Shown: positions 25,124-34,347, counted from the stretch's first letter. The stretch is 64,000 nt of DNA from an uncultured Lachnospiraceae bacterium (GCA_947650155.1 CANSUS010000002.1:62001-126000), one strand, 5' to 3'. A program made the numbers and translations. Notes: a model not told the origin generated them from the letters alone.

Positions 25124-26584
25124 ATGACAGAAGAACAATATAAAAGAGCAAACGGAGCAGTATTTCCAATTGTAGAGATCATATATGGTTATATTGCATT
25201 ATCCATGATTTTATGGGCGGTTTCGCAGGATGCTACATGGCGGACATGGGTACAGTTTGCTGTGAGTCTGCTTGTTATGCTTGTCTCAGCGGGGGCATAC
25301 TTTACCGGCAGGGCGACAAAACGCTGCGGTGTTATTATGATGGTAAGCGCAGCGGCTGCATATTCGGTGATCAGTCTGATCGGTACGACAACCGGGACAT
25401 GGACTTATGCACTACCGGTATTATTTGCAACGATGGCATTTTTGAATGTGAGACTTATCATTGGCGGAAATGCAGTGGTACTGACTGCTAATGTTATCAG
25501 ACTGATTCTAAATATGCAAAGCGGCAACAGTGCAGTGCTGACGGATATGGTGCTTGCGATGATCACATTGGCGCTGGCGGCTTTTGCCTCCATCCGGGCG
25601 GTGATGCTGTTAATTCATTTTAATAATGAAAATATGGAAAACATTTTGGATGCATCCCGAAAGCAGGAAATAAGTAATAAAAAAATGGCTCTTGCAGCAG
25701 ATAATATAATAAAACATTTTAGCAGCGCGACGGAAATGCTGGACAATCTGAAAACCAGTATTGACACGAGTAATTTTGCCATGAGCAATATTGTGGAAAG
25801 CACGGAAAGTACAGCGGAGGCCATTCAGAACCAGGCGGCTATGTGTGCAGATATTCAGGACAGCATGGACAAAGCGGAAGAGGGCACGAAGAAAATGCTG
25901 GAAGCGTCTGAGAGTACGGATGAGATGGTAGACGAAGGATCAGCAGTGGTCAGAGAACTGAAAGAGCAGGCGCAAAATGTAGAGCAGGCAAGCAGTATCA
26001 CTGTGGAAGTCATAGAGCGGCTTACAACAAAGGTGGAGGAAGTACAGAGCTTTGTCGGTTCTATTTTAAGTATTTCCAATCAGACGAATCTTCTAGCGTT
26101 AAATGCTTCTATTGAAGCGGCTCGTGCCGGAGAAGCAGGAAAGGGATTTGCGGTGGTTGCCGAGGAGATCAGACAATTATCGGAGCAGACCAAAGCCGCA
26201 TCGAATAATATTACGAGTATTATTGCGGAATTGAATGAAGACACGAAGCGTGCTAACGAGAGTATTGAAAATTCCGTTGCGTCTGTGAAGAAACAGAATG
26301 AATTAATTGAAAGTACAAGAGAAAAGTTTGAAAGGGTAGATGGGGAAGTTGGCGAACTGGCCCGCTATATTCATGAAACGGAAGAAATTATTGAGGGTAT
26401 TTTGGCATCTACGGCTACTATTTCGGACAATATTACGCAGCTTTCCGCGACCAGTGAAGAAGTGGCAGCTTCTTCTACAGAAGGGCTTCGTACCTCAGAG
26501 GCAACGGTAACAGATATGGTTAGAACGAGAGAAATACTGGAAAATATATTCCTTCTTGCCCAAGATCTTCAGCAGTCGGAATAA
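25124..26584 (+). CDS. Methyl-accepting chemotaxis protein with a membrane-embedded sensor
   Basis: 486 aa. Residues 12-170 hold about five or six hydrophobic segments with very short loops and no large extracytoplasmic ligand domain, so it probably senses through the membrane or from inside. The cytoplasmic signalling domain is canonical: the hairpin tip [20 protein letters not shown] (about residues 323-342) binds CheA/CheW, and flanking Glu/Gln-rich helices carry the methylation sites. A HAMP domain is not evident. No che or flagellar genes are nearby. SD agagggacgggcattATG. The stimulus is unknown. Confidence 0.93.
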   Translation: MTEEQYKRANGAVFPIVEIIYGYIALSMILWAVSQDATWRTWVQFAVSLLVMLVSAGAYFTGRATKRCGVIMMVSAAAAYSVISLIGTTTGTWTYALPVLFATMAFLNVRLIIGGNAVVLTANVIRLILNMQSGNSAVLTDMVLAMITLALAAFASIRAVMLLIHFNNENMENILDASRKQEISNKKMALAADNIIKHFSSATEMLDNLKTSIDTSNFAMSNIVESTESTAEAIQNQAAMCADIQDSMDKAEEGTKKMLEASESTDEMVDEGSAVVRELKEQAQNVEQASSITVEVIERLTTKVEEVQSFVGSILSISNQTNLLALNASIEAARAGEAGKGFAVVAEEIRQLSEQTKAASNNITSIIAELNEDTKRANESIENSVASVKKQNELIESTREKFERVDGEVGELARYIHETEEIIEGILASTATISDNITQLSATSEEVAASSTEGLRTSEATVTDMVRTREILENIFLLAQDLQQSE

Positions 26585-26762
26585 CCTGTCAATTTCTATC
26601 AATATATCCTTTTCCCTCATGTTATGAACTCTCATAAGGGCAAAAATAAGGGAAAGAAAAACCTGTAACAAATTATAACATGAAATGAACAGGACAGGAA
26701 GAACTGATTGGAATGCTTTCACAAATTTCTCCAAAATACAAACAAGAAAGGGCTGATAAGAT

Positions 26763-27002
26763 ATGAGATTTATTTATGCAGAGTATAACATGCTCCATAA
26801 CTGTATTGATGTAACTACTTTTGATGGATATGTTTTACGGATAGACTGCGGAAAAGCGGAAGAAGGATTGAAAACAACACCATGCTCTGAATGTGCCTTA
26901 AATGCTTTGGCAATAGACACCCCTCTTGAATATGCAACACTATACCTTGATAGTTGTATGCAGGCATGGGTATATGCGAAAGATTCATTAGAATTGTGGT
27001 AA
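26763..27002 (+). CDS. Small uncharacterised protein, 79 aa (DUF6061-like)
   Basis: Begins MRFIYAEYNMLHNCIDVTTF, a pattern I associate with a family of small uncharacterised clostridial proteins (DUF6061); the match is from memory and unconfirmed. The end (TPLEYATLYLDSCMQAWV) also fits. Composition is soluble with four Cys, no signal peptide. The ribosome site (aaagggctgataagatATG) is modest. A strong terminator follows directly at 27021, so it is a complete transcription unit. Confidence 0.65.
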   Translation: MRFIYAEYNMLHNCIDVTTFDGYVLRIDCGKAEEGLKTTPCSECALNALAIDTPLEYATLYLDSCMQAWVYAKDSLELW

Positions 27003-27020
27003 CATATTTTTCTTTGTACG

Positions 27021-27055
27021 GAGAACTGGTCAAAATATAAACCAGTTCTCTCTTT
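27021..27055 (+). terminator. Intrinsic terminator
   Basis: GAGAACTGGT (27021-27030) pairs perfectly with ACCAGTTCTC (27041-27050), followed by TCTTTATTT. It lies 18 bp after the stop of the 79-aa gene. The remaining 160 bp up to 27218 hold no gene that I can support. Confidence 0.85.
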
Positions 27056-27218
27056 ATTTGTAAAAAGAAGAATATTTTAGTTTAGTCATGCCTGCCCTCG
27101 AGACCGTTTCCAGCCTCACATCCCATATTTCCCCTATATCAAGGCCGAAAAAAGGATTGACAAATTTTCTGCCCGGTGGTATTCTTTTAGATAAAGAGAG
27201 GCGGTTTTGTACCACTGG

Positions 27219-27746
27219 CTACCTGTTAGTCCTGAGTGGGTTACTCGCTTCTTTTTTTATGTCCACCAAATCATACAGGTACAATTTCCCTTTCCCCGTA
27301 CAGTTTACCACCAGACAGCCGGAATAAATATTATAGTTTTCCGTTTTCACATCATTATCATATATCGGCATGGCAAACCGTGTCGTGTAGTAATACCAGC
27401 CGTTAGAGGCATCACCGGAATGTTTCTCTTTCCGGTTCTCTCGGAACCTTTTATCCGTTGCAATCCCCACCATTTCACGGATGCCCTGTGCCGCATTGGC
27501 TTTCGCCTTTGCCCTGCCGCCTTTCATTTTCCTTGTATATTTTGAACCGGAATATTCATCCGGGAAGTCTTTTCCCAAATAAATAATGTCGCCGGTCTCC
27601 ACTATTTCCACCAATTCCCCGACAAAACGTTCCAGATACTTCTCCACCTCATTCCAGTCGATATTCTGTTTGCCTGAAAAAATAATGTCCGGCAGAATAA
27701 CAACCTGATTGCCATTTTCATCCAGTGCGGTTTCCAGTGTTTCCAT
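27219..27746 (-). CDS. Hypothetical protein, 175 aa
   Basis: Unrecognised soluble protein. Residues 1-75 are acidic with repeated Ile/Val/Glu strands (LETALDENGNQVVILPDIIF); 75-100 are basic (SGSKYTRKMKGGRAKAKANA), and the C-terminus is beta-rich (YNIYSGCLVVNCTGKGKLYLYDLV). No signal peptide, helix-turn-helix or nuclease motif is obvious. The ATG at 27746 follows aggaggaatatt, which is clearly better than an extension to 27794. It stands in a patch of small orphan genes between the receptor and asnA that looks like remains of an acquired segment. The basic middle could bind nucleic acid; speculation. Confidence 0.68.
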   Translation of the reverse strand: METLETALDENGNQVVILPDIIFSGKQNIDWNEVEKYLERFVGELVEIVETGDIIYLGKDFPDEYSGSKYTRKMKGGRAKAKANAAQGIREMVGIATDKRFRENRKEKHSGDASNGWYYYTTRFAMPIYDNDVKTENYNIYSGCLVVNCTGKGKLYLYDLVDIKKEASNPLRTNR

Positions 27747-27947
27747 AATATTCCTCCCTAGTGTTGAAACCATTGTAACACGCACAAATATCAATGCACA
27801 ATCGGAAATTATTTTTATTCATACTGCCTGTGTATCTTCACAAATAAATGTCCCAAAAACCACAATATACTTGCTATTGCTGGTGAACTGAACGCATTAG
27901 GATATCTGTACCCGCCGGAAAATGAAATATTTGTTAATGATATTCCC

Positions 27948-28352
27948 ATGTCAAAACGGTTACAGAATGTCCTTATGCGGAATAACATGCTATACCTCTC
28001 ACAGTTATCAATACATCCCAGAGAGGAAATATTGAAGTTCCGTAATATGGGCGAAGGTACAATGTCGGAACTTGACAGCATATGCCGAAAGTATGGCGTT
28101 CAGATACGCTCTCTTGCTTCTATCAGGGAGGCATTTGACAGTTGCCATTTTCCTGCAATGTTACATAACCTGTTCTTTCAGGGCAAAATATTCAGCATGG
28201 ATGACTTTAAACACAAGACAGCCCATGATTTATATGTCGTTTGTCAGCGTGATTATGCCCTAACTATGAAAACATACTGCACACTAAAGAAAAATGGAGT
28301 TATGTTTGAAGATTGGGAGGACAAGTATCTATTTGAGATTCTTCCGAAGTAA
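27948..28352 (+). CDS. Protein with an RNA polymerase alpha C-terminal-like (helix-hairpin-helix) domain, possibly 5' truncated
   Basis: 134 aa from the first ATG. Residues 1-52 (SKRLQNVLMRNNMLYLSQLS ... LKFRNMGEGTMSEL) follow the LS.R..N.L.R.gi.t..eL....e..l..iRn.G..s..Ei pattern of the alpha-CTD, a DNA/regulator contact domain; the rest is unrecognised. No ribosome site precedes the ATG, and the same frame stays open upstream for about 50 codons with plausible protein (AGELNALGYLYPPENEIFVN), but no good start codon. I therefore suspect loss of the 5' end. Similar stand-alone domains are common on clostridial mobile elements. Confidence 0.55.
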   Translation: MSKRLQNVLMRNNMLYLSQLSIHPREEILKFRNMGEGTMSELDSICRKYGVQIRSLASIREAFDSCHFPAMLHNLFFQGKIFSMDDFKHKTAHDLYVVCQRDYALTMKTYCTLKKNGVMFEDWEDKYLFEILPK

Positions 28353-28597
28353 AAAACTTCCTTAGATATGGCAGAAATACGAAATTTCCACAGTATCGCA
28401 ATTTTCTGATTATAACAAGGAACAACTGAAAGAAATGACTTCTTTATTTCCTAAACTTCTGGATACCATAGGACAATACTGACAGATACCTGACAAAAAG
28501 GCAAGTAAGCCGATGAACTGCTTTACCTGCCTTTTTACTTTTCACTATCCGGTAACAACCCAATAAAAAATTCCGAAAAATCCACACCGTAAATTTT
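28353..28597 (+). other. Short gap with a gene fragment and a bidirectional terminator
   Basis: A 39-codon frame without a start (…YNKEQLKEMTSLFPKLLDTI…) ends at a TGA at about 28481 and looks like the tail of a lost gene. AAAAAGGCA..GTAA (28495-28507) pairs with TTTAC.TGCCTTTTT (28522-28536), giving a terminator usable from both sides, including for asnA on the minus strand. Confidence 0.55.
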
Positions 28598-29608
28598 CTA
28601 AAGAAGCGGGATTCCGGCAGTGTTGATTTTTTCCAGATCTGTTTCATTCCAAAGCGAGCATTGTACTTCTCCAATATGTGCTTTTCGTAAAAAGAACATA
28701 CAGATACGGGACTGTCCGATACCGCCGCCGATCGTATAAGGAAGTTCTTTGTTTAATACAGCCTTTTGAAAGGGGAGTTCGGCGCGTTCAGGACAGCCTG
28801 CCTTTGCCAGCTGTTCCAAAAGAGAAACTTCATCTACACGGATACCCATTGAGGACAACTCCAATGCAATATCCAGTACCGGGTAATAAACAACAATGTC
28901 AGCATTTAAATTCCAGTCGTCATAATCCGGCGCTCTGCCGTCGTGAGGTTCTCCATTTTCCAGTTTATCTCCAATCTGCATAATGCATACGGCGCCTTTT
29001 GCTTTTGCTATGTAATATTCCCGTTCTTTGGCTGAATAGTCCGGAAACATATCAGCCAGTTCCTGTGTTGTAATAAAGAAAATATCATGGGGAAGGATTT
29101 CTTCTATATAGTCATATTGAATAGACATATATTTTTCTGTTTTTCGTAAAACCTTGTAAACCGTGCGTACAGTATCCTGTAAAGCAGCTATAGTACGGTC
29201 TTTTTTTTCGATAATTTTTTCCCAGTCCCATTGGTCCACGAAAATGGAATGGATATTGTCAGTATCTTCATCACGGCGAATAGCGTTCATGTCCGTATAA
29301 ATTCCCTCTCCGGCACGGAAACCATATTTTTGCAGTGCATAGCGTTTCCATTTGGCAAGAGAATGAACAATTTCCGCTTCTTTTTCATTCTGCTCTTTAA
29401 TACCGAAGGAAACCGGACGTTCCACACCGTTTAGATTGTCGTTTAAGCCGGATGCAGGATCTACAAAAAGCGGCGCAGAAACACGGGTGAGGTTCAGTCT
29501 TTCAGCAAGCAGAGACTGAAAAAAGTCTTTGACTGTTTTAATTGCAATTTGTGTATCATGGAGATTGAGCTCGGGATGATAATCCCTGGGGATAATTAAG
29601 TTACTCAT
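28598..29608 (-). CDS. asnA: Aspartate--ammonia ligase (AsnA-type asparagine synthetase)
   Basis: 336 aa. It makes asparagine from aspartate, ammonia and ATP using a class II aminoacyl-tRNA-synthetase-like fold. Family landmarks are visible: APLFVDPASGLNDNLNGVER (about residues 45-64), HSLAKWKRYAL, the DEDTDNIHS loop with FVDQWDWE, and the C-terminal GGGIGQSR motif 3. Length is standard. SD aaaaggtggaaataaaaatATG. It uses free ammonia, which suits the ammonia-rich gut and complements the glutamate synthase genes upstream. Single gene, divergent from the TetR operon. Confidence 0.96.
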   Translation of the reverse strand: MSNLIIPRDYHPELNLHDTQIAIKTVKDFFQSLLAERLNLTRVSAPLFVDPASGLNDNLNGVERPVSFGIKEQNEKEAEIVHSLAKWKRYALQKYGFRAGEGIYTDMNAIRRDEDTDNIHSIFVDQWDWEKIIEKKDRTIAALQDTVRTVYKVLRKTEKYMSIQYDYIEEILPHDIFFITTQELADMFPDYSAKEREYYIAKAKGAVCIMQIGDKLENGEPHDGRAPDYDDWNLNADIVVYYPVLDIALELSSMGIRVDEVSLLEQLAKAGCPERAELPFQKAVLNKELPYTIGGGIGQSRICMFFLRKAHIGEVQCSLWNETDLEKINTAGIPLL

Positions 29609-29743
29609 ATTTTTATTTCCACCTTTTTATACATTTTCCAAGTACTATTTAAACTCTTTTGGGATAAGATTGCAAGCAGTAATTTCAAGATGCAGGCCGG
29701 ATGTTGGACTGTTACGGGAGAGGATGGTTTTTTTGAACAAATA

Positions 29744-29786
29744 TTGACATTGTCAACATATTTTTCTATAATATAGACACTGTCAA
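29744..29786 (+). promoter_or_regulatory. Promoter with twin operators for the TetR-flavoprotein operon
   Basis: TTGACA (29744-29749), 17 bp, TATAAT (29767-29772). Two 13-bp palindromes of form TnGACA-n-TGTCAA lie at 29744-29756, covering the -35, and 29774-29786, covering the start site. Their left ends are exactly 30 bp apart, about three helical turns. They are the natural binding sites for the TetR repressor encoded 58 bp downstream, implying autorepression. Confidence 0.8.
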
Positions 29787-29843
29787 TTTTAATGAAACGA
29801 CTGTCTGGAGGCAGAAGGTTAAATTATTACAAGGGGGTGCGGA

Positions 29844-30416
29844 ATGGAAAAGTTATCCTATCATCATGGAAATTTAAAACAGGAGTTGATACTTGCAGGA
29901 TTAAAGCTGATTGAAGAAGAGGGAATCAGCCGACTGTCCCTGCGCAGAGCGGCTGCCATGTGCGGAGTCAGTCATGCGGCTCCCAAAAACCATTTCAGGG
30001 ATAAAGAAGAGTTTGCAGAGGCAGTAAAAAACTATGTAACGGAAGAATTTACAAGATACTTACAGGAAGTCATCGATCAGAATCGTAATAAAGAGGAACT
30101 GATTCGTGATATGGGACGTGCGTTTGTCAGGTTTTTCAAAGATTACCCGCAAAGTTTTTCCCTGATTACCAATCAGAAAAATATCTGCATCAGTATGTCG
30201 GAGCATAAAATTGAAAAAAGTAATTACGCGCCTTTTGAGATGTTTGTGGAACAGGCAGGACCGGTGTTAAGAAGCCGTGGCGTAAAAGAAAATGAGCTTG
30301 CGCAGAAGATTTTGGAACTGTGGGCTATGGTATGCGGACTTGCGGGGATTTATGTGATGCAGGGCTTTCATTATGAAGGCGACTGGATGGAAATGGTAAA
30401 TAAGATCATTTATTAA
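29844..30416 (+). CDS. TetR/AcrR family transcriptional regulator
   Basis: 190 aa. The N-terminal helix-turn-helix (about residues 10-55: YHHGNLKQELILAGLKLIEE ... SLRRAAAMCGVSHAAPKNHF) is typical of the subgroup with a WHG-type C-terminal ligand domain (LELWAMVCGLAGIYVMQGF). SD aagggggtgcggATG. First gene of a likely three-gene operon with two flavin proteins. It probably represses its own promoter through the two palindromes there and is released by an electrophile, quinone or flavin-related ligand; the ligand is inferred, not shown. Confidence 0.9.
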   Translation: MEKLSYHHGNLKQELILAGLKLIEEEGISRLSLRRAAAMCGVSHAAPKNHFRDKEEFAEAVKNYVTEEFTRYLQEVIDQNRNKEELIRDMGRAFVRFFKDYPQSFSLITNQKNICISMSEHKIEKSNYAPFEMFVEQAGPVLRSRGVKENELAQKILELWAMVCGLAGIYVMQGFHYEGDWMEMVNKIIY

Positions 30417-30456
30417 TAAGGTCTGACAAAACTGTCGTTAAAAAGGAGGGAAAACA

Positions 30457-30993
30457 GTGCGGATGGAAGAGAAAAAGAAGCTGATTATTCAGGATGGCGG
30501 ACAGGAAAGTGAAGAGTGGATACAAAAACATTTTATGAAACAGGGAGAGCAGACGGAAATCATTACGGAAACCGGAAAGATTCAAAACTGTATTGGCTGT
30601 TTTGGATGTTGGGTAATGACGCCGGGACGCTGCGTGCTTAGAGACGATTATAACAGAATGGGAGAAAAATTAGGGCATGCCGATGAACTGATTATTATCA
30701 GTGAATGCATTTATGGTACTTATTCGCCTTTCGTCAGAAATATTTTGGACAGATGCCTGCCGTATATTCATCCTTATTTTACAAAACGGGAAAAGGAGAT
30801 TCATCATAAGGCCAGATATCAGAACAGATTGAAAGTTTCGGTCTATTTCTATGGGGAGTGTACGCCGGAAGAAAAAGAAACAGCGGTAAAGACAGTAAGG
30901 GCAAATGTACTTAATTTTAATGGGATCTTATATCATATTTCTTTTTCGGAAAGCAGGGATACGATTTTGTGTGCAGGGGAGGGAATGCAATGA
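30457..30993 (+). CDS. Flavodoxin-fold oxidoreductase with a Cys-rich motif
   Basis: 178 aa, GTG start behind aaaaaggaggg; an ATG two codons later is a less likely alternative. The fold is the NADPH-dependent FMN reductase/iron-sulfur flavoprotein type. After the core strand comes NCIGCFGCWVMTPGRC, a Cys pattern like that of iron-sulfur flavoproteins. The FMN-contact segment IIISECIYGTYSPFVRNILD follows at about 80-100. The N-terminus is shorter than usual for the first FMN loop (LIIQDGGQESEEW). It overlaps the next gene by 4 bp (ATGA), so the two are translated together, perhaps as partners in electron transfer or nitro/quinone reduction. Confidence 0.8.
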   Translation: MRMEEKKKLIIQDGGQESEEWIQKHFMKQGEQTEIITETGKIQNCIGCFGCWVMTPGRCVLRDDYNRMGEKLGHADELIIISECIYGTYSPFVRNILDRCLPYIHPYFTKREKEIHHKARYQNRLKVSVYFYGECTPEEKETAVKTVRANVLNFNGILYHISFSESRDTILCAGEGMQ

Positions 30994-31634
30994 AGATAAC
31001 AATGATAAACGGCAGTCCGAAAGCCAAAAACAGTGCTTCGGAATCACTTCTTTCTATATTAAAAGGATATTGCAATCTGGCGGCGCCGGATCTTGTTTTG
31101 AATAAAATGGTAATAGAGGAGGAGAACATGGCGGAGATATGGAAGAGTGATGCACTGGTCATTGCGTTTCCGCTTTATATCGATTCTGTTCCGTCTCATT
31201 TGCTGCGCTGCCTTATACAGATTGAGGAGTATGCTCGTCTGCATGGACAGGAAAGAACATCGGAAGAAACAATAAAGGTGTATGTGGTAATCAATAACGG
31301 TTTTTTTCAGGGAAAGCAGAATATGCCTGCAATTGAAGTGATGCAGCACTGGACGAAACGGTGCGGATTTGAGTTTGGACAGGCAGTCGGAGTCGGCGGC
31401 GGAGGCATGATTAACTTTATAAAAAACGTCCCGGATGGACATGGACCGAAGAAAAATCTAACTTTGGCGTTAAGGGAAATGGCAGGAAATATATTGCAAA
31501 AGAAGTCCGGTGAGACAAAAGTATTTGAACTGAATTATCCGGCATGGGCATATAAATGGCAGGCGGAATACGGATGGCGCATGGCGGCAAGAAAAAATGG
31601 ACTGAAAAGCAAGGATTTGAATAAAAGGGCTTGA
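30990..31634 (+). CDS. NAD(P)H-dependent oxidoreductase, flavodoxin-like
   Basis: 214 aa. The N-terminal INGSPKAKNSASESL is the FMN phosphate-binding loop of flavodoxin-like oxidoreductases; DALVIAFPLYIDSVPSHLLR supplies the isoalloxazine-contact loop, and VVINNGFFQGKQN follows. A Gly-rich segment (GVGGGGMIN) is near residue 135. The ATG at 30990 follows ggggaggg and overlaps the previous stop. It ends 54 bp before the radical SAM gene. The physiological substrate is unknown; with the TetR gene upstream, a stress-inducible reductase pair is a reasonable guess. Confidence 0.85.
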   Translation: MKITMINGSPKAKNSASESLLSILKGYCNLAAPDLVLNKMVIEEENMAEIWKSDALVIAFPLYIDSVPSHLLRCLIQIEEYARLHGQERTSEETIKVYVVINNGFFQGKQNMPAIEVMQHWTKRCGFEFGQAVGVGGGGMINFIKNVPDGHGPKKNLTLALREMAGNILQKKSGETKVFELNYPAWAYKWQAEYGWRMAARKNGLKSKDLNKRA

Positions 31635-31688
31635 AAATCGAACATATGTATGATATAGTGTAACAAACAAATGTTTGGGGAGCGCGCT

Positions 31689-33041
31689 ATGGAGTATAAG
31701 ATATGTGAAGATAAGACGATAGAAGAGAAGCTTACGATCCTTACGGACGCGGCAAAATATGACGTGGCATGTACCAGCAGCGGAGTGGAGAGAAGCAATG
31801 GAAAGGCGGGAATGGGCAATGCTGTGAAGGCCGGAATCTGTCATAGTTTCAGTTCAGACGGCAGGTGCATTTCTCTTTTGAAAATATTATTTACCAATGA
31901 GTGTATTTATGACTGCAAATATTGTTTAAACCGCAGATCCAATGATATTGTACGGGCCTCCTTTACGCCGGATGAGGTGTGTACGCTTACGATGGAATTT
32001 TACAGGCGCAATTATATAGAAGGACTATTTTTAAGCTCGGGTATTTTATATAATCCGACCTTTACAATGGAACTGATTTATCAGACAGTATACAAACTGC
32101 GGACAGTGCATCATTTTTACGGATACATTCATGTAAAGGCCATCCCGGGAGCGGCGCCGGAAGTGATACAAAAGACCGGTTTTCTGGTGGACAGGATGAG
32201 CATTAACTTAGAACTTCCGACAGCAGAAGGATTAAACCGGCTGGCGCCGAATAAGAGCAGGAAGACAATACTTGCTCCAATGAGACAGATACAGAATGGC
32301 ATTGCTCAGAATAAGAATGAACTTGTATTATACCGGAACGCACCACAGTTTGTAAGCGGCGGGCAGTCCAGTCAGCTGATTGTGGGAGCAACGGCAGAAA
32401 ATGACTTTCAGATTATGTCTGTAGCGGAAGGACTGTATCAGAAATTTGATTTGAAGCGTGTATTTTATTCTGCCTATGTGCAGGTAAATCAGGATAAAGA
32501 TCTGCCTGCTCTGCCGGGAGGTCCGCCTCTTCTTAGAGAGCACCGTTTATATCAGGCAGATTTTCTGATGCGTTATTATGGTTTTCGGGCGGGAGAACTG
32601 TTAAGTGAGGAACGTCCGAATTTTAATGTTTTTCTTGATCCGAAAGCAGATTGGGCGGTCAGGCATTTAGAACAGTTTCCCGTGGAGATCAACAGGGCGG
32701 ATTACAAGATGCTTTTGAGAGTGCCGGGAATCGGAGTAAAGAGCGCCAGAAGAATTATACAGGCAAGAAAGAGAACCAGACTTGGGTTTGAAGAATTAAA
32801 AAAAATTGGAGTGGTGTTGAAACGGGCGCTGTATTTTATTACCTGTGAGGGAAAGATGATGTACCGCACGAAACTGGAAGAGGACTATATTGTGCGGAAT
32901 CTGACCTATGTAAAAGAAAAACTTCCTTTTGAAGTCGGCAGCGTGCGTTACGAGCAATTAAATTTATTTGATATGGCGTCAGATCCTTCCATTCATTATA
33001 AACAGATTTCACAGATTGATACGAAAGTTTTGTATGGATAG
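31689..33041 (+). CDS. Putative DNA modification/repair radical SAM protein
   Basis: 450 aa. A radical SAM core is shown by CxxxCxxC in NECIYDCKYC (about residues 72-81), and a C-terminal helix-hairpin-helix DNA-binding region by LLRVPGIGVKSARRIIQARK (about 337-356). This combination and order match the family named 'putative DNA modification/repair radical SAM protein', which almost always sits beside a DUF4130 partner, as it does here 47 bp downstream. The ATG at 31689 (after ggggagcgcgct) is preferred to 31671. The repaired or modified base is not established. Confidence 0.9.
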   Translation: MEYKICEDKTIEEKLTILTDAAKYDVACTSSGVERSNGKAGMGNAVKAGICHSFSSDGRCISLLKILFTNECIYDCKYCLNRRSNDIVRASFTPDEVCTLTMEFYRRNYIEGLFLSSGILYNPTFTMELIYQTVYKLRTVHHFYGYIHVKAIPGAAPEVIQKTGFLVDRMSINLELPTAEGLNRLAPNKSRKTILAPMRQIQNGIAQNKNELVLYRNAPQFVSGGQSSQLIVGATAENDFQIMSVAEGLYQKFDLKRVFYSAYVQVNQDKDLPALPGGPPLLREHRLYQADFLMRYYGFRAGELLSEERPNFNVFLDPKADWAVRHLEQFPVEINRADYKMLLRVPGIGVKSARRIIQARKRTRLGFEELKKIGVVLKRALYFITCEGKMMYRTKLEEDYIVRNLTYVKEKLPFEVGSVRYEQLNLFDMASDPSIHYKQISQIDTKVLYG

Positions 33042-33088
33042 TATTCAGGCATTTAGTATAAAGAAGAAAAAGGCGGGAAAGATAGTAA

Positions 33089-33862
33089 ATGGAAGAAAAA
33101 ATATTAATTTGTGAAGATTCTCTGGAAGGGATTTTTACGGCAGTCTATCAGGTATATGCATGGAAGCTTGATAAGGATCATGTAGTTTTTCAAATTGGAG
33201 AAGAGGGAAATCTGCGGCTTTTTGCAGAATATATTACGGTGGCGCCGGAAGTAGAAAAAGCAGAGAAGGTCATATCCACTATTATACGGAAAATGGGAGA
33301 AGAAGTATATTGGGATATCTGTTGTATGCTTGCTTCAAGAGATCCGGAAAAAGGACAGGCAGTTTTTCGTACGATTGTTACCGCACTAAAGACCGGACAG
33401 GGCAGGGAGGTACTGTCGAACGTGAAGGAGCCATATATACAAAAAGCATTTGAACTTGCACGGAATGTGAATTGTGAGGTGCATCATCTGTATGGTTTTC
33501 TAAGGTTTGCGGAATTGGAGAATGGTATGCTTTATGCAAAGATTGGACCTAAAAATAACGTGGTGACACTCCTTGCGCCCCATTTTGCAGACAGATTTCC
33601 ACTTGAAAATTTTGTGATCCATGATGTTGTAAGGCGGATATTCGTTCTGCATCCGGCAAAGAAGGGATGTATTGTAGTGACCGGAAGGGAATACGATGCA
33701 TTTCAGCTTCCGGGAGAGTCAGAAGAAGAAATGTATTTTCAGGCACTGTTTGTTGAGTTTTGTCATACAATAGCAATAAAAGAACGCGAAAATTTGACAT
33801 TACAAAGAAATATGCTGCCATTGAGATTCCAAGAATTTATGGTCGAAATGGGAAAAAAGTAA
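33089..33862 (+). CDS. TIGR03915-type putative DNA repair protein (DUF4130)
   Basis: 257 aa; starts with ILICEDSLEGIFTAVYQVYA and contains HHLYGFLRFAEL and PHFADRFPLENFVIHD, the signature segments of the DUF4130 partner of the radical SAM repair protein. The C-terminal half carries a uracil-DNA-glycosylase-like fold in the related fused forms; that is family knowledge, not visible here. SD aaggcgggaaagatagtaaATG. The pair is probably one operon. No LexA-type operator is obvious upstream. Confidence 0.88.
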   Translation: MEEKILICEDSLEGIFTAVYQVYAWKLDKDHVVFQIGEEGNLRLFAEYITVAPEVEKAEKVISTIIRKMGEEVYWDICCMLASRDPEKGQAVFRTIVTALKTGQGREVLSNVKEPYIQKAFELARNVNCEVHHLYGFLRFAELENGMLYAKIGPKNNVVTLLAPHFADRFPLENFVIHDVVRRIFVLHPAKKGCIVVTGREYDAFQLPGESEEEMYFQALFVEFCHTIAIKERENLTLQRNMLPLRFQEFMVEMGKK

Positions 33863-34012
33863 TAAAAATGTTTCTTAACAGTGTAAAGATGAAAAAGTGA
33901 CCTTGTGCATTATGCATAAATTGGAAAAAATAAAAACAGGAATAAGAGAAAAGTTGCCAAAGACTGTTGGAAAAGTCCGAAAATTCACTAAAATTCGTGC
34001 AAGAAATAACTC

Positions 34013-34040
34013 TTTACATTGCCGGATTTTGGAGTATACT
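34013..34040 (+). promoter_or_regulatory. Promoter of the HPr-like gene
   Basis: TTTACA (34013-34018), 16 bp, TATACT (34035-34040), leaving an ~75-nt leader to the ATG at 34123. The rest of the 260-bp gap after the DUF4130 gene is AT-rich with no other element seen. Confidence 0.65.
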
Positions 34041-34122
34041 AGCTATAAAAGCAGCAAAGTTAAATCTTAAATCCAGTTACTTTTGTATTGAATTCTTTAT
34101 TTTTGAAAGGAAGGTTGACACG

Positions 34123-34347
34123 ATGCAAAGAAAAATCAAATTGAGTGTGGATGAAGTAGAAAATTTTGTAAAGGCTGCATGTAATTGCAAGTTCGATATT
34201 GACATTTCTTACAACAGATATGTAGTAGACGCTAAGTCAATTTTAGGTGTTTATGGTCTGGACATGACAAAGGTACTGACTGTTAATTATGACGGTTATG
34301 ATGCCGAATTTGAAAACTTCTTAAAACAGTTGGCAATTGCCAGTTAA
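34123..34347 (+). CDS. HPr-like protein lacking the phosphorylated histidine
   Basis: 74 aa. The second half aligns by eye with HPr: DAKSILGVYGLDMTKVLTVN corresponds to the NLKSIMGVMSL..G segment that contains regulatory Ser46, here SILGVY. In the first half, the GLHARPA loop with catalytic His15 is missing; the region reads SVDEVENFVKAACNCKFDID. It therefore cannot carry PTS phosphate on His. The strong SD (gaaaggaaggttgacacgATG), own promoter and terminator show it is expressed alone. A regulatory or decoy role toward HPr kinase or CcpA is possible but inferred. Confidence 0.8.
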   Translation: MQRKIKLSVDEVENFVKAACNCKFDIDISYNRYVVDAKSILGVYGLDMTKVLTVNYDGYDAEFENFLKQLAIAS

